Below, one piece after another: positions 22,101 through 34,632 of a stretch of 64,000 nt of DNA (position 1 is its first letter; every line of letters starts with the position of its first letter). Position numbers and translations under genes: made by a program. Location of the stretch: assembly GCA_963989245.1 (NCBI GenBank), contig OZ022347.1:467044-531043 (forward strand). The letters run 5' to 3'. The stretch is from Nansenia antarctica (taxonomy: Eukaryota > Chordata > Actinopteri > Argentiniformes > Microstomatidae). The notes beneath the pieces are model-generated. The model had not been told where the DNA came from, made no database searches, and saw only the letters and a list, made by a program, of their open reading frames with translations.

Positions 22101-25100
22101 CTCCTCCTCCTCCTCTCCTACAGACCTCTCCTTCCTCACTACCCCCCCTCCTCCTCCTCCTCCTCCTCCTCTCCTACAGACCTCTCCTTCCTCACTACCC
22201 CCCCCCCTCCTCCTCCTCCTCTCCTACAGACCTCTCCTTCCTCACTACCCCCCCCCTCCTCCTCCTCCTCCTCTCCTACAGACCTCTCCTTCCTCACTAC
22301 CCCCCCCCCCTCCTCTCCTACAGACCCCCTCCTCTCCTACAGACCACCCTGGTCTAACCCTGGTCCTAACCCTGGTCTAACCCTGGTCCTAACCCTGGTC
22401 CTAACCCTGGTCCTAACCCTGGTCCTAAACCTGGTCCTAAACCTGGTCCTAACCCTGGTCCTAAACCTGGTCCTAACCCTGGTCCTAACCCTGGTCTAAC
22501 CCTGGTCCTAACCCTGGTCTAACGCTGGTCTAACCCTGGTCCTAAACCTGGTCCTAACCCTGGTCTAACCCTGGTCTAACCCTGGTCCTAACCCTGGTCT
22601 AACCCTGGTCCTAACCCTGGTCCTAACCCTGGTCCTAACCCTGGTCCTAACCCTGGTCCTAACCCTGGTCCTAAACCTGGTCCTAACCCTGGTCCTAACC
22701 CTGGTCTAACCCTGGTCCTAACCCTGGTCTAACCCTGGTCTAACGCTGGTCTAACCCTGGTCCTAAACCTGGTCCTAACCCTGGTCTAACCCTGGTCTAA
22801 CCCTGGTCTAACCCTGGTCCTAACCCTGGTCCTAACCCTGGTCCTAAACCTGGTCCTAACCCTGATCTAACCCTGGTCCTAAACCTGGTCCTAACCCTGG
22901 TCTAACCCTGGTCTAACCCTGGTCCTAACCCTGGTCCTAACCCTGGTCTAACCCTGGTCTAACCCTTGTCCTAACCCTGGTCTAACCCTGGTCCTAACCC
23001 TGGTCCTAACCCTGGTCCTAAACCTGGTCCTAACCCTGGTCCTAAACCTGGTCCTAACCCTGGTCCTAACCCTGGTCTAACCCTGGTCCTAACCCTGGTC
23101 TAACCCTGGTCCTAACCCTGGTCTAACCCTGGTCTAACGCTGGTCTAACCCTGGTCCTAAACCTGGTCCTAACCCTGGTCTAACCCTGGTCTAACCCTGG
23201 TCTAACCCTGGTCCTAACCCTGGTCCTAACCCTGGTCCTAACCCTGGTCCTAAACCTGGTCCTAACCCTGGTCTAACCCTGGTCCTAAACCTGGTCCTAA
23301 CCCTGGTCTAACCCTGGTCTAACCCTGGTCCTAACCCTGGTCCTAACCCTGGTCTAACCCTGGTCTAACCCTGGTCCTAACCCTGGTCCTAACCCTGGTC
23401 CTAACCCTGGTCTAACCCTGGTCTAACCCTGGTCCTAACCCTGGTCCTAACCCTGGTCCTAACCCTGGTCCTAACCCTGGTCTAACCCTGGTCTAACCCT
23501 GGTCTAACCCTGGTCTAACCCTGGTCCTAACCCTGGTCTAACCCTGGTCTAACCCTGGTCTAACCCTGGTCCTAGCATTGATTTGGTTGCCTTATGATGA
23601 CTGATGTATAGATGATTCACTGACTTAGGGTCGCTTTGGATAAAGGCATCTGCTAATGTCAAACATTCAAAGTAATAATACATTAGACTTATATAGCGCT
23701 TTTCTAGACATTCAAAGACACTTTACAAACTGAAAAGATCGAGTAGTAATAAAAAATTAAAAATAAAGTATAGGGGCCTAATTGAGGTAGTGCTGGGGAC
23801 ACATGGGAAGGGGAGGGGGGGAGAGGGTTAACTGGTGAAGGCGAGCTTGAAGAGGTGGGTTTTGAGGGCCTGTTTAAATGTTGGGAGGGTGTTGGCCTGT
23901 CTGATGTGGTTGGTAATGTACCTGTCTCTCTCTGCTGTGTGTCAGGTGACCTGTCTGTCTCTCTCTGCTGTGTGTCAGGTGACCTGTCTGTCTGTCTCTG
24001 CTGTGTCAGGTGACCTGTCTGTCTCTCTGCTGTGTGTCAGGTGACCTGTCTGTCTGTCTCTCTGCTGTGTGTCAGGTGACCTGTCTGTCTGTCTCTGCTG
24101 TGTGTCAGGTGACCTGTCTGTCTCTCTCTGCTGTGTGTCAGGTGACCTGTCTGTCTGTCTCTGCTGTGTCAGGTGACCTGTCTGTCTGTCTCTCTCTGCT
24201 GTGTGTCAGGTGACCTGTCTGTCTGTCTCTGCTGTGTGTCAGGTGACCTGTCTGTCTGTCTCTGCTGTGTGTCAGGTGACCTGTCTCTCTCTCTGCTGTG
24301 TGTCAGGTGACCTGTCTGTCTGTCTCTGCTGTGTCAGGTGACCTGTCTGTCTCTCTGCTGTGTGTCAGGTGACCTGTCTGTCTCTCTGCTGTGTGTCAGG
24401 TGACCTGCCTGTCTGTCTCTCTGCTGTGTGTCAGGTGACCTGTCTGTCTGTCTCTGCTGTGTCAGGTGACCTGTCTGTCTGTCTCTGCTGTGTGTCAGGT
24501 GACCTGTCTGTCTGTCTCTGCTGTGTGTCAGGTGACCTGTCTGTCTGTCTGCTGTGTGTCAGGTGACCTGTCTGTCTGTCTCTCTCTGCTGTGTGTCAGG
24601 TGACCTGTCTGTCTCTCTGCTGTGTGTCAGGTGACCTGTCTGTCTGTCTCTCTCTGCTGTGTGTCAGGTGACCTGTCTGTCTCTCTGCTGTGTGTCAGGT
24701 GACCTGTCTGTCTGTCTCTCTGCTGTGTCAGGTGACCTGTCTGTCTGTCTCTCTGCTGTGTGTCAGGTGACCTGTCTGTCTCTCTCTGCTGTGTGTCAGG
24801 TGACCTGTCTGTCTCTCTCTCTGCTGTGTGTCAGGTGACCTGTCTGTCTCTCTGCTGTGTGTCAGGTGACCTGTCTGTCTCTCTGCTGTGTCAGGTGACC
24901 TGTCTGTCTGTCTCTGCTGTGTGTCAGGTGACCTGTCTGTCTCTCTGCTGTGTGTCAGGTGACCTGTCTGTCTCTCTCTGCTGTGTCAGGTGACCTGTCT
25001 GTCTCTCTGCTGTGTGTCAGGTGACCTGTCTGTCTGTCTCTCTGCTGTGTCAGGTGACCTGTCTGTCTCTCTGCTGTGTGTCAGGTGACCTGTCTGTCTC

Positions 25101-28100
25101 TCTCTCTGCTGTGTGTCAGGTGACCTGTCTGTCTCTCTCTCTGCTGTGTGTCAGGTGACCTGTCTGTCTCTCTGCTGTGTGTCAGGTGACCTGTCTGTCT
25201 CTCTGCTGTGTGTCAGGTGACCTGTCTGTCTGTCTCTGCTGTGTGTCAGGTGACCTGTCTGTCTCTCTGCTGTGTGTCAGGTGACCTGTCTGTCTCTCTC
25301 TCTGCTGTGTGTCAGGTGACCTGTCTGTCTCTCTCTCTGCTGTGTGTCAGGTGACCTGTCTGTCTCTCTCTGCTGTGTGTCAGGTGACCTGTCTGTCTCT
25401 CTCTGCTGTGTGTCAGGTGACCTGTCTGTCTCTCTGCTGTGTGTCAGGTGACCTGTCTGTCTCTCTCTGCTGTGTGTCAGGTGACCTGTCTGTCTGTCTC
25501 TGCTGTGTCAGGTGACCTGTCTGTCTCTCTGCTGTGTGTCAGGTGACCTGTCTGTCTCTCTCTGCTGTGTGTCAGGTGACCTGTCTGTCTGTCTCTCTGC
25601 TGTGTGTCAGGTGACCTGCCTGTCTGTCTCTCTGCTGTGTGTCAGGTGACCTGTCTGTCTCTCTGCTGTGTGTCAGGTGACCTGTCTGTCTGTCTCTCTG
25701 CTGTGTGTCAGGTGACCTGTCTGTCTCTCTCTGCTGTGTGTCAGGTGACCTGTCTGTCTCTCTGCTGTGTGTCAGGTGACCTGTCTGTCTGTCTCTGCTG
25801 TGTGTCAGGTGACCTGTCTGTCTCTCTGCTGTGTGTCAGGTGACCTGTCTGTCTCTCTGCTGTGTGTCAGGTGACCTGTCTGTCTCTCTGCTGTGTGTCA
25901 GGTGACCTGTCTGTCTGTCTCTCTGCTGTGTGTCAGGTGACCTGTCTCTCTCTCTGCTGTGTGTCAGGTGACCTGTCTGTCTCTCTCTGCTGTGTGTCAG
26001 GTGACCTGTCTGTCTCTCTGCTGTGTGTCAGGTGACCTGTCTGTCTGTCTCTCTCTCCTGTGTGTCAGGTGACCTGTCTGTCTCTCTCTGCTGTGTGTCA
26101 GGTGACCTGTCTATCTCTCTCTGCTGTGTGTCAGGTGACCTGTCTGTCTGTCTCTCTGCTGTGTGTCAGGTGACCTGTCTGTCTGTCTGTCTCTGCTGTG
26201 TGTCAGGTGACCTGTCTGTCTCTCTCTCCTGTGTGTCAGGTGACCTGTCTATCTCTCTCTGCTGTGTGTCAGGTGACCTGTCTGTCTCTCTCTGCTGTGT
26301 GTCAGGTGACCTGTCTGTCTCTCTCTCTGCTGTGTGTCAGGTGACCTGTCTGTCTCTCTCTGCTGTGTGTCAGGTGACCTGTCTGTCTCTCTCTCTCTGC
26401 TGTGTGTCAGGTGACCTGTCTGTCTCTCTCTGCTGTGTGTCAGGTGACCTGTCTGTCTGTCTCTGCTGTGTGTCAGGTGACCTGTCTGTCTGTCTCTCTG
26501 CTGTGTGTCAGGTGACCTGTCTGTCTCTCTCTGCTGTGTCAGGTGACCTGTCTGTCTCTCTGCTGTGTGTCAGGTGACCTGTCTGTCTCTCTCTGCTGTG
26601 TGTCAGGTGACCTGTCTGTCTGTCTCTCTGCTGTGTGTCAGGTGACCTGTCTGTCTCTCTGCTGTGTGTCAGGTGACCTGTCTGTCTGTCTCTGCTGTGT
26701 CAGGTGACCTGTCTGTCTGTCTCTCTCTGCTGTGTCAGGTGACCTGTCTGTCTCTCTGCTGTGTCAGGTGACCTGTCTGTCTCTCTGCTGTGTGTCAGGT
26801 GACCTGTCTGTCTCTCTCTGCTGTGTCAGGTGACCTGTCTGTCTGTCTCTCTGCTGTGTGTCAGGTGACCTGTCTGTCTGTCTCTGCTGTGTCAGGTGAC
26901 CTGTCTGTCTCTCTCTGCTGTGTGTCAGGTGACCTGTCTGTCTCTCTCTGCTGTGTGTCAGGTGACCTGTCTGTCTGTCTCTGCTGTGTGTCAGGTGACC
27001 TGTCTGTCTCTCTGCTGTGTGTCAGGTGACCTGTCTGTCTCTCTGCTGTGTGTCAGGTGACCTGTCTGTCTCTCTGCTGTGTGTCAGGTGACCTGTCTGT
27101 CTCTCTCTGCTGTGTGTCAGGTGACCTGTCTGTCTCTCTCTGCTGTGTGTCAGGTGACCTGTCTGTCTCTCTCTCTGCTGTGTGTCAGGTGACCTGTCTG
27201 TCTGTCTCTCTGCTGTGTGTCAGGTGACCTGTCTGTCTCTCTCTGCTGTGTGTCAGGTGACCTGTCTGTCTCTCTCTGCTGTGTGTCAGGTGACCTGTCT
27301 GTCTCTCTCTGTGTGTCAGGTGACCTGTCTGTCTCTCTCTGCTGTGTGTCAGGTGACCTGTCTGTCTCTCTCTGCTGTGTGTCAGGTGACCTGTCTGTCT
27401 CTCTCCCTCCTGTGTGTCAGGTGACCTGTCTGTCTCTCTCTGCTGTGTGTCAGGTGACCTGTCTGTCTGTCTCTGCTGTGTGTCAGGTGACCTGTCTGTC
27501 TCTCTCTCTGCTGTGTGTCAGGTGACCTGTCTGTCTCTCTTTGCTGTGTGTCAGGTGACCTGTCTGTCTGTCTCTGCTGTGTCAGGTGACCTGTCTGTCT
27601 GTCTCTCTGCTGTGTGTCAGGTGACCTGTCTGTCTCTCTCTCTGCTGTGTGTCAGGTGACCTGTCTGTCTGTCTCTCTGCTGTGTCAGGTGACCTGTCTG
27701 TCTGTCTCTGCTGTGTGTCAGGTGACCTGTCTGTCTCTCTCTCTGCTGTGTGTCAGGTGACCTGTCTGTCTCTCTCTCTGCTGTGTGTCAGGTGACCTGT
27801 CTGTCTGTCTCTCTGCTGTGTGTCAGGTGACCTGTCTGTCTCTCTCTGCTGTGTGTCAGGTGACCTGTCTGTCTCTCTCTCTCTGCTGTGTGTCAGGTGA
27901 CCTGTCTGTCTGTCTCTCTGCTGTGTGTCAGGTGACCAGTCTGTCTCTCTCTCTGCTGTGTGTCAGGTGACCTGTCTGTCTGTCTCTCTGCTGTGTGTCA
28001 GGTGACCAGTCTGTCTCTCTCTCTGCTGTGTGTCAGGTGACCTGTCTGTCTGTCTCTCTGCTGTGTGTCAGGTGACCTGTCTGTCTGTCTCTCTGCTGTG

Positions 28101-31100
28101 TGTCAGGTGACCTGTCTGTCTCTCTCTGCTGTGTCAGGTGACCTGTCTGTCTCTCTCTGCTGTGTGTCAGGTGACCAGTCTGGAGGAGGAGGTGGCGGCT
28201 CTGAGGAGGTCCAGCGGGCCTCTGGGGCCCTTCAGAACCCTGGCCCTGCCGGAGGACATGGCCCCCTCCAGCACCCAGGTCATCAGCTCCCTCAACCAGT
28301 ACGCCGTCTGCCTGCTGCAGGTGGGTCAGCCTCCCCCGTCCTCCCCCCGCCCTCCCCCGCCCTCCCCCGTCCTCCCCCGTCCTCCCCCGTCCTCCCAAGT
28401 CCTCCCCCGTCCTCCCCCATCCTCCCCCGTCCTCCCTCGTCCTCCCCCGTCCTCCCAGGTCCTCCCGGGTCCTCCCCCATCCTCCCCCGTCCTCCCCCGC
28501 CCTCCCCCATCCTCCCCCGTCCTCCCAGGTCCTCCCAGGTCCTCCCCCGTCCTCCCAGGTCCTCCCCCGTCCTCCCCCGTCCTCCCAGGTCCTCCCAGGT
28601 CCTCCCCCGTCCTCCCAGGTCCTCCCCCGTCCTCCCCCCGTCCTCCCAGGTCCTCCCAGGTCCTCCCCCGTCCTCCCAGGTCCTCCCAGGCCAGGGGTAG
28701 TGGCAGGGGTAGGGGGGTGTCTGTGTCTCAGGAGGTAGAGGCTGTGTCTCAGGAGGTAGAGTGTCTCAGGAGGTAGAGGCTGTGTCTCAGGAGGTAGAGG
28801 CTGTGTCTCAGGAGGTAGAGTCTGTGTCTCAGGAGGTAGAGGCTGTGTCTCAGGAGGTAGAGGCTGGTGGAGGTAGAGGTTGTGTCTCAGGAGGTAGAGG
28901 TTGTGTCTCAGGAGGTAGAGGCTGTGTCTCAGGAGGTAGAGGCTGTGTCTCAGGAGGTAGAGGTTGTGTCTCAGAAGGTAGAGGCTGTATGTGTCTCAGG
29001 AGGTAGAGGTTGTGTCTCAGGAGGTAGAGGCTGTGTCTCAGGAGGTAGAGGCTGTGTCTCAGGAGGTAGAGGCTGTGTCTCAGGAGGTAGAGGCTGGTGG
29101 AGGTAGAGGTTGTGTCTCAGGAGGTAGAGGTTGTGTCTCAGGAGGTAGAGGCTGTGTCTCAGGAGGTAGAGGCTGTGTCTCAGGAGGTAGAGGTTGTGTC
29201 TCAGGAGGTAGAGGCTGTGTCTCAGGAGGTAGAGGCTGTGTCTCAGGAGGTAGAGGCTGTGGTTCAGGAGGTAGAGGCTGTGGTTCAGGAGGTAGAGGCT
29301 GTGGTTCAGGAGGTAGAGGCTGTGTCTCAGGAGGTAGAGGCTGTGTCTCAGGAGGTAGAGGCTGTGTCTCAGGAGGTAGAGGCTGTGTCTCAGGAGGTAG
29401 AGGCTAGTGGAGGTAGAGGCTGTGTCTCAGGCGGTAGAGGCTGTGTCTCAGGAGGTAGAGCCGCCGTCTAATGATCACAAGGTCGGCAGATCGGCGGTTC
29501 GAGCCCCCGGCTGGCCACATGTCAAAGTGTCCTTGGGCAAGACACTGAAACCCCAAATTGCTCCCAGTGAGCGGGGCCGGCGCCTTGCATGGCAGCTTGC
29601 TGCTATTGGTGTGTGAATGTGTGTGTGAACGGGTGAATGAGAGGCCGTTGTAAAGCGCTTTGGATAAAATAAAGGAATGAATGAATGAATGAATGAATAG
29701 TGTCTCTGTGTGTAAACATGTTGTCATTGTCCCTGCAGGAGCTGAAGACCAGGGAGGAGTCCAGCCAGCAGCTGGTAGCAGCGTTGGAGGAGTACAAGGG
29801 GAAGTTGGCTGTGATCCGCCACCAGCAGGGCCTCCTCTACAAAGAGCACCAGAGGTAGGTTGGGTACTAAACCTGATGTAAAGCCCCGCTGTTCATTCAG
29901 ACCAACAATTCATTAACCAAAGATGACAGAGACTCGAGTTCAGTTTTACTTATATAAGGAGAAATGCGGGCACGGCAGATGGTCTGCTGATCTCCCAAAC
30001 CATTTCTACTCGTGCCACATTTCTTCATGGCTTTTATTGAATTCCTTATCACAACATGACAGACATTTTATGACGTAGTATACATGACTTTGCATACATG
30101 ATTTGCATAATAATGAAGATAAGCTTCCTTCTAGCTTGGGCACGCCGCTTGGGCGTCTTCGTGTACTTCTCTCAAAGGGGCCCACTTTAGGGTGGGACGC
30201 ACACACTGACATCTTGTAAACAGATACTTTTTAACATTAATAAATCACACATATATATTGTTAGCAGTTATACAAACATTGAAAACATATTGAAACCTAA
30301 CAGTCACCCTCCCTGTCACGCTGTACCTAGAGACTCTCTGTACCAGTGCTCTGCTCGCTCCACACTCTAGACCAGTGGTTCTCTAACCTCTCCTCGGGGA
30401 CCCCCAGCCTCTCCACATGTTTGATCTGTTCCGCCACCACTAACCCTAACCCTGACTCAAATCCTAATTGCTGTGTACCTGATTAGTTGAGTCAGGTGTG
30501 CTGGTGGTGGTGGAACAGATCAGATATGTGGAGCGGCTGGGGGTCCCCGAGGAGAGGCTGGGGGTCCCCGAGGAGAGGGTTGAGAACCACTGTTCTAGAG
30601 TCTGTCAGATAAAACTGGTTGGAGGGTTACAGGCAGATCTGGGTGGTGCTGTTGCAATATACGATGTTGTTGTGCAAAACAATAATAATTACTGACAGAT
30701 TTTGGCACCGATCCGATATCACAAGCGAGTACATCCCGTTTTGAAATAAATACAAAAACTTCAAACAAGCCTTGTTGTTTTTAGACTCTGGTGCTTCGCC
30801 ATTGTTAGCTTCTGACTAACAAGCCTTCGTCTCGTTAAACCGCTGATGAAAAACAACAGCCTGGATGAGGGGACAACCTTACCTCATGAGGATAATAATA
30901 GTAATAATAATAATTCATTGTATTTATATAGCGCTTTTCCAGGGCTCAAAGACGCTGACAGAAGACACAGAAACAACAAGCAACAGATAACATGACACAT
31001 AGAACACAGAGTTAACAACAGATAACATGAGACACATAGAACACAGAGTTAACAACAGATAACATGAGACACATAGAACACAGAGTTAACAACAGATAAC

Positions 31101-34100
31101 ATGAGACACATAGAACACAGAGTTAACAACAGATAACATGACACATAGAACACAGAGTTAACAACAGATAACATGAGACACATAGAACACAGAGTTAACA
31201 ACAGATAACATGACACATAGAACACAGAGTTAACAACAGATAACATGACACATAGAACACAGAGTTAACAACAGATAACATGAGACACATAGAACACAGA
31301 GTTAACAACAGATAACATGAGACACATAGAACACAGAGTTAACAACAGATAACATGACACATAGAACACAGAGTTAACAACAGATAACATGACACATAGA
31401 ACACAGAGTTAACAACAGATAACATGACACATAGAACACAGAGTTAACAACAGATAACATGACACATAGAACACAGAGTTAACAACAGATAACATGACAC
31501 ATAGAACACAGAGTTAACAACAGATAACATGACACATAGAACACAGAGTTAACAACAGATAACATGACACAGAACACAGAGTTAACAACAGATAACATGA
31601 CACATAGAACACAGAGTTAACAACAGATAATTATAGGGGAGATGGTTAGGGGTAGGGGAGGTTGTATGCATGTCCAGGGGGGGAGCAGGGTGGCAGGGTT
31701 AGGGGAGATGGTTAGGGGTAGGGGAGGTTGTATGCATGTCCAGGGGGGGAGGGGGGTGGCAGGGTTAGGGGAGACGGTTAGGGGTAGGGGAGGTTGTATG
31801 CGTGGGAGAACAGGTAGGTTTTGAGGTGGGATTTAAAAGTGGAGAGTGAGGGTGAGTCTCTGAGTGGTTGAGGGAGAGAGTTCCAGAGGCGGGGTGCAGC
31901 TCGTGAGAAAGCACGGTCTCCCAAGCCTCTGAGTTTTCCTCACATCACATTGTGGTCGTTTGAAAAAGAGGCGATGCTTCACCCCTGAGGGCCCAGCTGG
32001 GCAGAGGTCATGGGGTCATGGGGTCAACATGACAGCGATATTGGCCTCTCCACCCCCCGTAAGCAAATCAGGGCGAAATGATAATGTGTTATAATTACTC
32101 TGGGGCACTGCCATTTTGTTTTAACACTACAGGCGCGATGTTTTTTTACCTACTAAAGCGCGACGAGGTGTGGAATCACACGACCACTATTCACAATGGG
32201 GGAGTGTGTACTGACCCACAAAAATCGCTAGATGGCGATGTCACGCAAGAAGCGTGGACACGCAACAGAAACACACCGTCCCCCACTGCCCGCAGCGCAG
32301 AGCGCATGTCTTAGTTGTTATGCATGTTATAATAACGTATGCATGTATGTAACGTAAGTGGAGAGGAGATTCATCTAGGAGGTTGATCGAGACTGCGGGA
32401 GTTTTCATTACTAACGAATGAAAGTTGATTAGCATTATTAAAAAATAACTGTAATATATATTGCAATGTTGTCCCTTTCACACATAGTTCCAAGTAATTT
32501 CCTTGGAATCCCAAGCTGTGTTGACCAGGTATCTGTAATGTTCACATTTATATATAACAGTAATAAATATAGCAATAAAAGACAGCGCTGTAAATAGTGT
32601 TATTCTTGCACAATTGCACCCACAACGTGCTATTGCCGTCCAGAGTTGATCAGCTCCAGATTGAACCAAGGTTCTTCGCTACAGAAACATTTTCACACAA
32701 TGACAAACATGTGATGCGTTTTATATTATATTCTTTGAACAACAGAACGGGACAGGCGCCAGAAACTGCCATAATATACCATACATATCTGCCATATATC
32801 GTACCTCCGTTTTATATTGAGAAATATGATGATAAATACATATAGGGCGGAGCTATGATATGTGGTGTGTGGCTAGATATTTTCATGTAGCACTGTGACT
32901 GTGCCTATCTGTGGATTATTATTTATAAATAGTGGTCTCCTAAGAGGAGCGAGTCTTGATTTGTTTTATGCAACAAGGAGGAGACAATGGTTACAGAAAC
33001 ACACCGTTGGGACTTGGTGGAGCGGGGGAAACCCGATGTCTTTGTTCATTGATCGGAAACGATTGAGAGCCATCAACCCTCCCCCATCAACATCAAGTGA
33101 TTGTAACTCAGAAGTTTGTAACTTAGAAACGAGTCGTCCCATACAGTGATTTTGTTTGTGCCTACTTGTTAGAAACAGAGCCTAGTATGTTTATAACCAA
33201 GTGCTTTAGTTTCTCTGCAATTGGCTACTATGCTGCCAAAATCAACTATCCAAATATGAATCTGCGTATATCTATGTACAACCTTGTTGTAGCCTATTAT
33301 TATCATGGTCGACATGAGAATTGTTGGCTACTTCATATCACAACTGAACATTCATATATAGCCTATTGCATTATTTGAAAATTGACAGCGCTGTACATAG
33401 TGTCATTCAATGCACAAGCACGTAATTTCAAACGATTTTGGTCGACAGCGAAATACATTATCAATATCTTATTATCAATTCAACCCACTCAGAAATATCC
33501 GTTCGTTATATCGTTGATGATTACAGGCATAATCATCGCCGACATCATTTTATTTGATGTACACATTTCACGGCAAGAGACAGTTTATTCTCCCAACAAT
33601 TGTTTGTTCACTGCACAACATGAACACAGTGAGGATTCAAACAAACAAAATAAGTAATACACTCTGCAATTGGCTACTACTACAACGTGGTCTACAGTGA
33701 TATACAAAAAATACATTATATACAATATTATAAATATCCGTTTGTTATATGATATTCGTTGATGAACTACTTTGCTGCGGTACCTATGTAATACCACACA
33801 GCTTGATAGGTACAAACTGTGCAGTGTATCATTCATAACTGTACATAGGCTACACATATCATAATATCTTATCACTATTGCATGGAACTTGGGTGAAAAA
33901 AAAAACTCAGCTCCAACAAATCTGAAGGGATTGGGAGACATACTGTACAGTTTATCATTTTCATAACTGTCTGTACATATACATATCTTATGTATCCCTA
34001 TTGCTATATATAGCCTATATATAAACACATTATGTTACATACTTATCAGTCTTATACTGTATCTAATTCAGCACTGAAGCCTGAAGGTTGAGCACAGTGT

Positions 34101-34595
34101 GTGTCCCCTTGCTACCTCTGCTGATGTAAAAGAGAATTGCAGCCTTGGAGAAAAAGATGGCAGCCGAATCCCAAGGCAAATACACAGACACACACAGAAA
34201 TACTGCAAAATCACTTTATACTAACTCGATTTTGAAAATGTAAAGATGCTGGGTGGTAGAACGCACATATCTAGGAAAAGTCATGAAAGGAGGGTCCTGA
34301 AATTTGATCGAGTGCAAAGGTAGATTTTTTTTTGTACTCACTGGTGCTGTTTAACACCTCATGGCTGATTAAGTGTTAAAGAGTAAACACCAAGAGTCTG
34401 TCATGTATGATTTGAGCCCTGCACCAACATTCAGGAAACACTAGTACCCACAAAGAATGACCAAACTGTATTCTGATTGTGTCTTGTATGTTCTGGTGTA
34501 TCGTATGCTCTTTGTATGTTCTTGTCTTGGTTGTTTTTGTCTACCAACGAGGACCACCTCGTCCTCTGGGATGTACTGTCTGGACTTTTTACCCT

Positions 34596-34632
<37 letters not shown>

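Noticed and set aside
20782..22380. 532-codon open frame rich in Ser, Pro and Leu
   Set aside because: It is a reading of the CTC/C-run minisatellite and the telomere-like array; no non-repeat sequence and no gene context.
22345..23575. True chromosome end
   Set aside because: Units carry an extra TGGT, and cep290 exons continue on both sides.
28138..28776. Independent 212-codon proline-rich gene
   Set aside because: It is the exon 22-equivalent frame read through into the acceptor array on one side and the C-rich array on the other.
4000..31000. CRISPR-like regular repeats
   Set aside because: Units are head-to-tail with no unique spacers, and the window is a vertebrate genome.
33585..34028. 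147-codon minus-strand frame inside the piggyBac-like element as transposase
   Set aside because: Composition is AT-driven (Tyr, Ile, Cys rich) and I see no conserved aspartates in a DDD arrangement or other transposase motifs.
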